Shown here piece after piece: positions 8,658 through 16,248 of a stretch of 64,000 nt of DNA. Position 1 is the first letter of the stretch. Every line of letters starts with the position of its first letter. A program made the position numbers and the translations under genes. The stretch is from the NCBI GenBank assembly GCA_016722565.1, contig JADKIU010000001.1, positions 496,001 through 560,000 on the forward strand. The letters run 5' to 3'. The stretch is from Bacteroidota bacterium (GTDB lineage: Bacteria > Bacteroidota > Bacteroidia > 2-12-FULL-35-15). The notes under the pieces are model-generated. The model saw only the letters and a list, made by a program, of their open reading frames with translations, ran no database searches and was not told the origin of the DNA.

Positions 8658-8698
8658 AAAGAGATACTACAATCATATTGTAGTATCTCTTTTTGTTT
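8658..8698 (-). terminator. strong hairpin terminator between 8703-9092 and 8006-8641
   Basis: Arms of 16 bases (8658-8673 and 8677-8692) are perfectly complementary around a CAT loop, with A and T runs at the two ends. It can end transcription on either strand and lies just after the stop of the minus-strand gene at 8703. Confidence 0.78.
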
Positions 8699-8702
8699 TA
8701 GA

Positions 8703-9092
8703 TTATTTTTGAAAAACAATTTTATATTGATTACGTGTCTCTACTATTTTATATTTGCCCGATTTTATTGTAAACTGGTTAATGCCAAGTTTACTGCAAA
8801 CCTCAGCGCTTAATGAATAAGCTGCTGGTACTTCAAATACACCATTAACAAATTGTGCTTCAGACGCACTTATTGTATTTTGACCTTTTACAATTACGAG
8901 CTCGAGATTGCCAGTATTGTCATCTATATTTGCAGAAAAACTTTTCATAGTTCCTCCTACAGTGATTTTACAAATGCCTCTGCCAGAACAATCCGTGCCA
9001 TGCCCAAACTCTATTGACAGTGTAATAATCGGCCCAGCATACGTAACTGTGCTTACTAATAAAATAAATGCTACAATAATTAATTTTTTCAT
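8703..9092 (-). CDS. small secreted protein of unknown function
   Basis: A 129-residue protein with a signal peptide (MKKLIIVAFILLVSTVTYAG). Near the mature N terminus there is a two-cysteine segment GTDCSGRGICKI, and a third cysteine lies in AEVCSKLGINQ. The remainder, including FSANIDDNTGNLELVIVKG, looks like a beta-rich fold. Similar short proteins occur as orphans in Bacteroidota, without known function. It ends in a strong terminator at 8658, so it is its own transcription unit. Base composition is AT-rich like the two genes downstream of it. Confidence 0.62.
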   Translation of the reverse strand: MKKLIIVAFILLVSTVTYAGPIITLSIEFGHGTDCSGRGICKITVGGTMKSFSANIDDNTGNLELVIVKGQNTISASEAQFVNGVFEVPAAYSLSAEVCSKLGINQFTIKSGKYKIVETRNQYKIVFQK

Positions 9093-9628
9093 ACTTTTTT
9101 TAAGGATTTAATTGTTTTTAATAAATATTGATTAATTTCATCCTTGCATTGAAGCTGCAAAGTTTTCTCTGCTAACGGCTCTTCAGAAGAGTGGTCGGCA
9201 ACTAATGTTTAATTACTTTTTTTGTTTACCTCCTTTCATTATCAGTTAGTGTCAAGCCAACTTGTTAAAAATGAAGAGCCGTTATTTTAGCTCAATTATT
9301 CTCTTAATCTATATTTTGATTCGACTAAGCGGGTGCAAATTTAGACGATACAAAATTTTTCCGAATCACGATTTCTCGAAAAATAAGGTTTCGAACCAGG
9401 TATAATCTTTTCTAATTATCTGAACATAAGACAGAAGAAACAATTGTAGTTTTTGTCCCGAATAAAATGGTTATAGTTTTGAACACTAAAATGGTGTTAA
9501 CTAAGTACTTAATCGCGAAAACTAAGTACTTAATATTTGCTTTTTAAAATGTTTTTCTTTATGCAACGGATTGTATCGAGCTCCCCAACCCCTCATCCAT
9601 CCCCCGTTTCACCTATCTCTTTTTTTCT
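9093..9628. other. gene-poor stretch with an inverted repeat and a doubtful small reading frame
   Basis: No convincing gene lies here. AACGGCTCTTC (9174-9184) and GAAGAGCCGTT (9273-9283) are perfectly complementary, 88 bases apart. A 44-codon frame from 9271 to 9405 begins MKSRYFSSIILLIYILIRLSGC, which resembles a lipoprotein signal, but it starts inside the repeat arm and has no other support. The operator-like repeats at 9499 and the promoter at 9629 end the stretch. Confidence 0.4.
9499..9534 (+). promoter_or_regulatory. paired operator-like direct repeat ahead of the SAM riboswitch
   Basis: The 15-base sequence AACTAAGTACTTAAT occurs twice, at 9499-9513 and 9520-9534, exactly 21 bases (two helical turns) apart. 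Each copy is centred on the palindrome AAGTACTT. This is the layout of two dimer sites for a DNA-binding regulator. They lie about 95-130 bases upstream of the predicted -7 box at 9629, so activation or upstream repression is possible. The regulator is not known. Confidence 0.5.
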
Positions 9629-9636
9629 TATCTTTG
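9629..9636 (+). promoter_or_regulatory. -7 promoter box (TATCTTTG) for the riboswitch-metH unit
   Basis: TATCTTTG matches TAnnTTTG and lies 16 bases before the first pairing stem of the SAM riboswitch. Transcription would thus begin just ahead of the aptamer. Confidence 0.65.
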
Positions 9637-9651
9637 TATCAGTTCTTTATA

Positions 9652-9755
9652 ACTTATCAAGAAAGGCGGAGGGACAGACCCTTTGATGCCTTAGCAACCT
9701 TCAGTAATGAAACGGTGCTAATTCCTGTCTTGCTTTATTGCAAGAACAGATAAGT
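9652..9755 (+). promoter_or_regulatory. SAM-I riboswitch (S-box) aptamer
   Basis: The outer stem P1 forms from ACTTATC (9652-9658) and GATAAGT (9749-9755). The conserved S-box core is present: AAGAAAGGCGGAGGGA, then GACCCTTTGATGCC and AGCAACC, then AACGGTGCTAATTCC, and a hairpin CTTGCtttattGCAAG before P1 closes. Binding of S-adenosylmethionine should stabilise P1. The strand AGTCAGAG (9753-9760) can instead pair with CTCTGACT (9799-9806) and so break the following terminator. This is a transcriptional OFF switch for the methyltransferase and metH genes downstream. Confidence 0.93.
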
Positions 9756-9793
9756 CAGAGTATATTTTTGAAATAAATAAAACAAAACAATAT

Positions 9794-9828
9794 AACTCCT
9801 CTGACTGAAAAGTGAGAGGAGTTTTTTT
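9794..9828 (+). terminator. SAM-controlled intrinsic terminator
   Basis: AACTCCTCT (9794-9802) pairs with AGAGGAGTT (9815-9823) and an inner ACT/AGT stem closes on a GAAA loop, followed by seven T. Its left arm overlaps the antiterminator partner CTCTGACT (9799-9806). The two structures are therefore mutually exclusive, as expected for a SAM-I switch. Confidence 0.9.
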
Positions 9829-9889
9829 ATTTAATAAGACTGAGTTTAAACAATGAGGCTAAGATATTTAAATGAACTAGAATCAAGCT

Positions 9890-9929
9890 CCCCTCTCCTT
9901 ATACAAGGAGAGGGGCTGGGGGTGAGGTC
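9890..9929 (+). repeat. palindromic GGAGAGG-type repeat abutting a start codon
   Basis: CCCCTCTCCTT meets AAGGAGAGGGG across a short ATAC loop and continues GCTGGGGGTGAGGTC. It ends on the base before the ATG at 9930. It is the inverse of the copy at 6930, which begins on a stop codon. Confidence 0.7.
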
Positions 9930-10709
9930 ATGAATACACTAAGTCGTTTTTCAAACCGAGTAGACAACTACATTAAATACCGCCCGGATTATCCGGCTGA
10001 GGTAGTTTCTTTTTTAAAACACAAAGGTTTTTTAAAAGAAGGAAGTGTAATTGCCGACATCGGCTCCGGTACCGGTATATCGGCTGAATTGTTTTTGAAA
10101 CAAGGCTTTTCCGTGATTGGTGTAGAACCCAACAAAGAAATGCGCGAAGCGGGTGAACGATTATTGGAAGGCTACAAAAATTTTAGCAGCGTGAATGGTA
10201 CCGCTGAAAATACCGGTTTGGAAACTGGAAGCCTGGATTTGATTATAGCCGGACAGGCATTTCACTGGTTTGATAAAGAGAAATGCAAGGAAGAATTTAA
10301 AAGAATATTAAAAAAAGAAGGTGTTGTGGTATTGATGTGGAACGATAGAAGAACAGACACCACACAGTTTTTAGAAGCGTATGAAGATTTTATTAAAATG
10401 TTTGCAACCGATTATTTACAAGTAAACCATAAGAACATCGATGAAAAAATATTTAACAACTTTTTTGCTCAAGCCGGCTTGCCGAACATGCAGAGTGCTT
10501 ACCAAATGGAATCATTTTTAAATTATCAATACTTTGATCTGGAAGGATTAAAAGGAAGAATTCTTTCTTCCTCTTATATGCCCGAACCCGGACATACAGA
10601 TTTTAATTTTATGATGAGCGTTTTGAAAAAAATATTTACGCGCTTTGCCGAAGACGGAAAAGTAACAATTGAATACGATACAAAAATTTATTACGGAAAA
10701 TTAAATTAA
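9930..10709 (+). CDS. class I SAM-dependent methyltransferase
   Basis: A 259-residue soluble protein with the Rossmann methyltransferase core. Motif I is VIADIGSGTGIS (about 40-51), the acidic end of strand 2 is VIGVEPNKEM, motif II/III is NGTAENTGL, and motif IV is LDLIIAGQAFHWFD. The order and the 'AFHWFD' signature match UbiE/Methyltransf_11-type enzymes. The substrate cannot be told. It is the first gene after the SAM-I riboswitch, which suggests that it uses or recycles SAM in the same pathway as MetH. The ATG directly follows a palindromic repeat, so no ribosome-binding site is visible. Confidence 0.85.
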   Translation: MNTLSRFSNRVDNYIKYRPDYPAEVVSFLKHKGFLKEGSVIADIGSGTGISAELFLKQGFSVIGVEPNKEMREAGERLLEGYKNFSSVNGTAENTGLETGSLDLIIAGQAFHWFDKEKCKEEFKRILKKEGVVVLMWNDRRTDTTQFLEAYEDFIKMFATDYLQVNHKNIDEKIFNNFFAQAGLPNMQSAYQMESFLNYQYFDLEGLKGRILSSSYMPEPGHTDFNFMMSVLKKIFTRFAEDGKVTIEYDTKIYYGKLN

Positions 10710-10732
10710 CCTTAAAAGAATGTTCTAAACCT

Positions 10733-10813
10733 CATTGCGAGCGATAGCGAAGCAATCTCATACATTAAATTAACTGAGATTGTTTTACAAGCGGAAACGA
10801 TTTTACAATGACG
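10733..10813. repeat. CATTGCGAG-type inverted repeat upstream of metH
   Basis: CATTGCGAGCGATAGCGAAG and CAATCTCA on the left face TGAGATTG and ACAATGACG on the right, giving an imperfect hairpin. It belongs to the family also at 29471, 41726 and 42874. An in-frame ATG at 10808 lies in its right arm and is therefore not favoured as the metH start. Confidence 0.6.
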
Positions 10814-10840
10814 AAACGATACAAGACTACTGCTTCAATT

Positions 10841-13800
10841 ATGACTGACATAAAAAAAGAATTAGAAAAAAGAATCCTGGTAATTGATGGTGCAATGGGC
10901 ACCATGATTCAACAATACAAACTGGAAGAAAAAGATTTCAGAAGCAAACGCTTTGCCGATTGGCCAAAAGATTTGAAAGGGAATAACGATTTACTATCGA
11001 TTACTCAGCCGCAAATCATTAAAGCCATTCACAAAGAATATTTAAAAGCGGGTGCCGATATTATTGAAACAAACACCTTTAGCGCAACCACCATTGCAAT
11101 GGCCGATTACGACATGCAAGAACTTGCCTACGAGTTAAATTACGAGTCGGCTAAAATTGCAAAGGAAGCCGTTGCCGAATTTCTCGCTGAAAATGTCACC
11201 CTGAGCGGAGTCGAAGGGCAAACTCCGCGTTTTGTGGCTGGTGCATTTGGTCCGACTAACAGAACGTTATCTTTATCTCCCAATGTAAACGATCCCGGAT
11301 TTCGTGCAACTACATTCGATGAATTGGTCATTGCTTATTCCGAACAAGCACGTGGATTAATTGAAGGGGGTGCTGATTTATTATTGGTAGAAACTATTTT
11401 TGATACCCTCAATGCAAAAGCTGCTTTGTTTGCCATTCAAAATGTGTGCAAAGAAAAAAATATCAAGATGCCCGTGATGGTATCGGGCACCATTACCGAT
11501 GCAAGTGGAAGAACCCTTTCCGGACAAACCACCGAAGCATTTTTAAATTCCATTTCGCATGTTGATTTATTAAGTGTTGGTTTAAATTGTGCCTTGGGTG
11601 CAAAAGACATGCGTCCGTATTTGGAAGAACTTTCTGATAAAGCGCCCTTCTTTGTGAGTGCTTATCCGAATGCCGGTTTACCAAATCAGTTTGGTGAATA
11701 CGATCAGGATGCGCATGAAATGGGACACCAAATCGAGGATTTTTTACGTGCCGGATTTTTAAATATTGTGGGTGGCTGCTGCGGAACAACGCCAGCTCAT
11801 ATCAAACGCATTGCTGAATTAGCAAAGGAATCGAAGCCGCGTAAAAAACCGGTTGCCGATAGCTTAATGCATTTAAGTGGATTGGAACCTTTAACACTCC
11901 GACCGGAAAGTAATTTCTTAAATGTGGGTGAACGTACCAATGTTACCGGCTCTAAAAAATTCTTGCGTTTAATCAACGAAGGAAATTACGAAGAGGCGTT
12001 GTCCATTGCCAAAGACCAAGTAGATGGCGGTGCACAAGTGATTGACGTAAACATGGATGAAGGGATGTTGGACAGTGAAGCAGCCATGACCAAATTTTTA
12101 AATCTCATTGCATCGGAACCGGATATCTCCAAAGTGCCCATCATGATCGACTCTTCGAAATGGAGTGTGATTGAAGCGGGATTAAAATGTGTGCAAGGAA
12201 AAGCAATTGTAAATTCCATTTCCTTAAAAGAAGGAGAAGAGAAATTTATTGAACATGCCAACAAAATAAAACAATACGGTGCTGCTGTTATTGTTATGGC
12301 GTTTGATGAAGTAGGACAAGCGGATACCTTACAACGCAGGATAGACATTTGTAAACGCGCTTATGATGTGCTTGTAAATAAAGTGCATTTTCCTCCTCAG
12401 GATATTATTTTCGATCCGAATATTTTTCCGGTTGCAACAGGAATGGAAGAGCATCGCTTGAATGCACTCGACTTTTTTAACGCAACAAAATGGATCAAAG
12501 AAAATTTACCGCATGCAAAAGTAAGTGGTGGAGTAAGTAATGTTTCGTTTTCGTTCCGCGGAAACGACCATGTGCGTGAAGCCATTCACTCTGCCTTTTT
12601 GTACCATGCCGTAAAAAACGGAATGGACATGGGAATTGTAAACCCAGCACAGTTAGTGGTGTATGATGATATTGATAAAACATTATTGGAATTAGTAGAA
12701 GATGTTTTATTAAACAGACGGGATGATGCAACCGAGCGATTGGTAGAACATGCCGAATCGTTAAAAGGGGTTACACGAGAAAAAACAGAAAAGGATGAAG
12801 CCTGGAGAAAAGGAACAGTAGAAGAACGTTTGAGCTACGCCTTGGTAAAAGGATTGGTGGAATACATTGATGTGGATACCGAAGAAGCGCGTTTGAAACT
12901 TGGTCGACCATTGCATGTAATTGAAGGTCCGCTTATGGATGGAATGAATGTAGTGGGTGATTTATTTGGTAGCGGAAAAATGTTTTTACCGCAAGTAGTA
13001 AAGAGTGCACGCGTAATGAAAAAGGCGGTGGCCTACTTAGAACCATATTTGCAAGCTGAAAAAGATGCAAATAAATTAGCAGGAATTGTGGGCGATGGAA
13101 GAACGAATGCCGGAAAAATATTGATGGCAACGGTGAAAGGTGATGTTCACGACATCGGAAAAAATATTGTGGGTGTAGTATTGGCCTGCAACAACTATGA
13201 GATTATCGATTTGGGAGTAATGGTTTCTGCAGATAAAATTCTGGAAGAAGCAAAAAAGAATGAAGTGGATATTATCGGCTTAAGCGGATTGATTACTCCA
13301 TCTTTAGATGAAATGGTGCACGTAGCAAAAGAGATGGAACGTTTAGGTTTTACGATGCCCTTAATGATTGGTGGTGCAACAACTTCTAAAGTACATACTG
13401 CAGTAAAAATTGCGCAGAATTATTCCGGTCCGGTTATTCATGTGAATGATGCAAGTAAATCTGTTCCAGTTGCCAGCAGTTTAATTTCGGATGAATTGCG
13501 CGATGCGTTTATGGTGGAAGTTACCAAAGATTATGATCGTGTGCGTGAACAGAATAAAAATGCTCAGTCCCAAAATAAATTTATTTCCATTGCAGAAGCA
13601 CGTGAAAATAAATTTCCAATCGACTGGACCAAACAAGAAATTGCAAAGCCGACTTTTATAGGAAATAAAGTTTTTACAGATTATTCTATTGCCGAAATAG
13701 CGGAATACATCGATTGGACACCCTTCTTCATCTCTTGGGAAATGAAAGGATCGTATCCGAAAATTTTAAAAGATCCAACACGCGGTGAAGAAGCACGTAA

Positions 13801-14974
13801 ATTATTTGACGATGCTCAAACCATGTTGAAAAAAATCATTGACGAAAAATGGTTGCGTGCAAATGCGGTAGTAGGAATTTATCCTGCGAATAGTAAAGGG
13901 GATGACATTTACCTCTCCCCATCCCTCTCCACAGGAGAGGGGGGTGTGGTGTTTCATACATTACGCCAACAAACGAAGAAGCCAGCTGGACAATATAATG
14001 TCGCTTTGTCCGACTTTATAAAACCGTTTCCTAATTCTTCCCACAGTGGTGATTTTAAAAGTTCTGATTTAAATACGACAAATAAACTAGATTGGCATTT
14101 AAATATTGAAAATGCAAAAGAGCATCGTTCTAATCAAACGGAGGCTGAAAAAATTGTGTGGGAACATTTAAGAGCAAAACAGACGAATTATAAATTCAGA
14201 AGACAGCATCTGATTGATAAGTATATTGTTGATTTTGTTTGCCTTGATAAAATGTTGGTTGTTGAAATTGATGGGAAATATCATGAACAAATTAAAGAAC
14301 AAGATGATTTAAGAACTTCAGTTCTCGAATCTTTAGGTTTTAGAGTTATTCGTTTTACCAATGAAGAGGTTATTTCGGATATCGATTCTGTAATTAGAAA
14401 AATTAAAGAATCATGTGAAGTAGTATCTGCCCTCTCCCCTGAGGGGAGAGTTGGAGAGGGGTCTGACTACATAGGAGCCTTCGCCCTAACCACAGGCCTT
14501 GGCATTGACGAACACGTAGCACGTTTCGAAAAAGACCACGATGATTATTCTGCCATCATGCTAAAAGCCTTGGCGGATCGTTTGGCGGAAGCCTTTGCTG
14601 AGTTGATGCATAAGAAAGTGCGTAAAGAATTATGGGGATATGCAAAAAATGAAAACTTGCAAAACGAAGATCTCATCAAAGAAGAATATGCAGGTATTCG
14701 TCCGGCTCCCGGGTATCCCGCACAACCCGACCATACCGAAAAACCAACCATTTGGAAGTTGTTGGATGTTGAAAAAAATACCGGAATGATTTTAACGGAA
14801 AGCATGGCTATGGTTCCAACCGCTGCGGTGAGTGGATTGTATTTCGCCAATCCGAATTCACATTATTTCGGAATCGGAAAAATTTCAAAAGACCAAGTGG
14901 AAGAGTATGCCACCCGCAAAGGAATGAGTTTGGATAAAGCAGAACGTTGGTTAGGCCCGAATTTGGCGTATTAA
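10841..14974 (+). CDS. metH: cobalamin-dependent methionine synthase MetH with an inserted DUF559 nuclease-like domain
   Basis: The 1377-residue protein transfers methyl from methyltetrahydrofolate to homocysteine. The homocysteine domain (1-325) has the zinc cysteines in LNCALGAKDM (near 250) and GGCCGTTPAH (near 313). A pterin domain (about 345-610) follows, then the B12 cap and B12 domain with DVHDIG (histidine near 770). The SAM-dependent reactivation domain begins near 900, with RPAPGYPAQPDHTEK near its end. That domain is interrupted by about 145 residues holding a complete DUF559 fold, and by a shorter repeat-derived stretch LSPSLSTGEGG. Without them the length would be near the usual 1220. 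The ATG at 10841 starts MTDIKKELEKRILVIDGAMG; the one at 10808 lies in a repeat. Controlled by the SAM riboswitch at 9652. Whether the enzyme can still be reactivated is unknown. Confidence 0.93.
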   Translation: MTDIKKELEKRILVIDGAMGTMIQQYKLEEKDFRSKRFADWPKDLKGNNDLLSITQPQIIKAIHKEYLKAGADIIETNTFSATTIAMADYDMQELAYELNYESAKIAKEAVAEFLAENVTLSGVEGQTPRFVAGAFGPTNRTLSLSPNVNDPGFRATTFDELVIAYSEQARGLIEGGADLLLVETIFDTLNAKAALFAIQNVCKEKNIKMPVMVSGTITDASGRTLSGQTTEAFLNSISHVDLLSVGLNCALGAKDMRPYLEELSDKAPFFVSAYPNAGLPNQFGEYDQDAHEMGHQIEDFLRAGFLNIVGGCCGTTPAHIKRIAELAKESKPRKKPVADSLMHLSGLEPLTLRPESNFLNVGERTNVTGSKKFLRLINEGNYEEALSIAKDQVDGGAQVIDVNMDEGMLDSEAAMTKFLNLIASEPDISKVPIMIDSSKWSVIEAGLKCVQGKAIVNSISLKEGEEKFIEHANKIKQYGAAVIVMAFDEVGQADTLQRRIDICKRAYDVLVNKVHFPPQDIIFDPNIFPVATGMEEHRLNALDFFNATKWIKENLPHAKVSGGVSNVSFSFRGNDHVREAIHSAFLYHAVKNGMDMGIVNPAQLVVYDDIDKTLLELVEDVLLNRRDDATERLVEHAESLKGVTREKTEKDEAWRKGTVEERLSYALVKGLVEYIDVDTEEARLKLGRPLHVIEGPLMDGMNVVGDLFGSGKMFLPQVVKSARVMKKAVAYLEPYLQAEKDANKLAGIVGDGRTNAGKILMATVKGDVHDIGKNIVGVVLACNNYEIIDLGVMVSADKILEEAKKNEVDIIGLSGLITPSLDEMVHVAKEMERLGFTMPLMIGGATTSKVHTAVKIAQNYSGPVIHVNDASKSVPVASSLISDELRDAFMVEVTKDYDRVREQNKNAQSQNKFISIAEARENKFPIDWTKQEIAKPTFIGNKVFTDYSIAEIAEYIDWTPFFISWEMKGSYPKILKDPTRGEEARKLFDDAQTMLKKIIDEKWLRANAVVGIYPANSKGDDIYLSPSLSTGEGGVVFHTLRQQTKKPAGQYNVALSDFIKPFPNSSHSGDFKSSDLNTTNKLDWHLNIENAKEHRSNQTEAEKIVWEHLRAKQTNYKFRRQHLIDKYIVDFVCLDKMLVVEIDGKYHEQIKEQDDLRTSVLESLGFRVIRFTNEEVISDIDSVIRKIKESCEVVSALSPEGRVGEGSDYIGAFALTTGLGIDEHVARFEKDHDDYSAIMLKALADRLAEAFAELMHKKVRKELWGYAKNENLQNEDLIKEEYAGIRPAPGYPAQPDHTEKPTIWKLLDVEKNTGMILTESMAMVPTAAVSGLYFANPNSHYFGIGKISKDQVEEYATRKGMSLDKAERWLGPNLAY
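13911..13950 (+). repeat. palindromic GGAGAGG repeat translated within metH
   Basis: CCCTCTCC (13923-13930), ACA and GGAGAGGG (13934-13941) form the core of the repeat also found at 6930 and 9890. It is read in frame as LSPSLSTGEGG, between GDDIY and VFHTLRQQ of the MetH activation domain, in a loop where family members vary. Confidence 0.8.
14026..14464 (+). mobile_element. DUF559 (Vsr/MutH-like endonuclease) insertion inside metH
   Basis: The segment lies between LSDFIKP and DYIGAFAL, which are nearly adjacent in ordinary MetH. It encodes a full DUF559 domain in frame: TEAEKIVWEHLRAKQ, then KFRRQHLIDKYIVDFVC, VVEIDGKYH and LESLGFRVIRFTNEEV. The catalytic-type residues E, D, E.D and the terminal 'RF.NEEV' are kept. 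It ends with a palindromic repeat (14428-14461), read as ALSPEGRVGEG. DUF559 genes paired with such repeats are frequent in Bacteroidota, and mobility is an inference from that pairing. No start or stop codon separates it from metH. Confidence 0.75.
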
Positions 14975-14982
14975 CAAAAATA

Positions 14983-15017
14983 AAAAATCCCCGCCATGCT
15001 ACGAAACGGGGATTTTT
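14983..15017 (+). terminator. intrinsic terminator after metH
   Basis: AAAAATCCCC (14983-14992) pairs perfectly with GGGGATTTTT (15008-15017) across a 15-base loop. The A and T flanks let it work on both strands; it lies between metH and the minus-strand gene ending at 15073. Confidence 0.85.
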
Positions 15018-15072
15018 AATTTCAGATGCTTTTTTTGCACGAGAGCATTCTAAAATTTCTAGTTCGTCAAAT

Positions 15073-16248
15073 TTATTTACATGCTGTTATTTTATTTTCA
15101 GCAGTTGCCAGATACATTTGAATTTGTGTGATGCTGTTTAATACGGAATAGTTACTATATCGTTCGATTTTGTCAAATTCAATATCAAAAATAGAATGAG
15201 CTAGTGGAATTTTATTTTTTTCATTTATCATTTCTAATGAGTTGTATTTTTCTATTGCTGTTTTCAGGTCTTTCAGAATCAGAATTCCATTCTCAGATAT
15301 TCCATTTCCATTGTCGTGAAATCCAACTCCTAAGCTACCTTCCAGCATTTCTATATTTCTACTTTCAAAATCTTTAGGAATTGTTTTTTCACCAATAGAA
15401 TTTTCCAGAATCATACTTTTTATCAGCTCTGATTTAGAATTTATTTCGTTTGCCAATTTATTTGAGCTAGTGTCTAAATTTTTTGAATTGTGTTGAATTT
15501 TTTTTAGCAATTCTTCACTTTGAATGTAGTTATACATCTTTATCTGTGTTAGCTTTAAGGCCGGTTTCAAGTTAATCATCGTAAATTGCAATCCGGTAGC
15601 ACCAATTAGGATAACTGTAGTAACAATGGTGTTAAGCTTTGTGTCTGGATTTCTTATGCCCGTTATAAAATAAACAGGAATAAAAATGAAAGCTGAGATG
15701 CATGTTGCTGCAAGCCAAAAGAAGCCATTTGTTGGAGTGGGCCAGTGCATGACAGTAAAGAGAGTAGCCAAGCACAAACAAATTCCGATTAGTGAGCCGA
15801 GTCCCAGAATTAATTTATCGCGCTTGCTGCTTTCATCTTTTGTTTTTAAAATGAACATTAATGGAATGAAAATTAATGCAAGGCTCCCAATCCCAAGAAC
15901 GAGCATCGCGCCTGCACCAGGCCAGTGCATTAATTTAAAAAGAGAACCCAATATTATTGTTGTAACGGAAAAGAATCCCGTTCTTATCATTGCTTTTTTC
16001 ATGGCGTAATAGTTTTTAAAGGTTAGTAATAGAATGGTTTCTTCTTCAATCTCTTTCAATTCTTTTTTAAAAAATTTAGGAATTGTTTTTTGATAAAAAC
16101 TGTCGAAATCACCATCGTGATCAAGTTCACATTCAATTACACAACAAATATGATCCAGGAGGTTTAGCTGCAGGTCCTCCATCTCAACACCGCGAATTTT
16201 GATATCGTTGAGAATAAAATCAATTTGTTTTTCACTCAATGCGTACAT
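15073..16248 (-). CDS. PadR-linked membrane protein with two GldL-like HWP helices
   Basis: A 391-residue protein. The soluble N terminus (about 1-75) contains the conserved LSEKQIDFILNDIKIRGV and LNLLDHICCVIE motifs. Six or so transmembrane helices follow (about 85-230). Two of them carry nearly the same motif, GSLFKLMHWPGAGAMLVLG and LFTVMHWPTPTNGFFWLA, so the membrane part looks internally duplicated. The 'LFK.MHWPGAG' motif is that of the GldL helix in the T9SS/gliding motor. The C-terminal 150 residues are soluble and charged. The start codon overlaps the stop of the upstream padR gene by one base (TAATG), so the two are translationally coupled. A role in envelope stress or motor-like ion flow is speculation. 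Confidence 0.72.
   Translation of the reverse strand: MYALSEKQIDFILNDIKIRGVEMEDLQLNLLDHICCVIECELDHDGDFDSFYQKTIPKFFKKELKEIEEETILLLTFKNYYAMKKAMIRTGFFSVTTIILGSLFKLMHWPGAGAMLVLGIGSLALIFIPLMFILKTKDESSKRDKLILGLGSLIGICLCLATLFTVMHWPTPTNGFFWLAATCISAFIFIPVYFITGIRNPDTKLNTIVTTVILIGATGLQFTMINLKPALKLTQIKMYNYIQSEELLKKIQHNSKNLDTSSNKLANEINSKSELIKSMILENSIGEKTIPKDFESRNIEMLEGSLGVGFHDNGNGISENGILILKDLKTAIEKYNSLEMINEKNKIPLAHSIFDIEFDKIERYSNYSVLNSITQIQMYLATAENKITACK

Noticed and set aside
9170..9290. Integron attC site in the gap with the inverted repeat
   Set aside because: The outer core sites do not fit GTTRRRY/RYYYAAC, and no integrase or cassette array is present.
9271..9405. 44-codon lipoprotein-like frame
   Set aside because: Starts inside an inverted-repeat arm and has no further support; mentioned only within the gap entry.
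9571..9753. 60-codon reading frame across the SAM riboswitch
   Set aside because: It runs through the conserved S-box aptamer and has no protein-like features; the RNA explains the sequence.
10808..10840. Upstream ATG for metH at 10808
   Set aside because: It lies in the right arm of a dispersed repeat and the extra residues are not part of the MetH fold; 10841 gives the usual N terminus.
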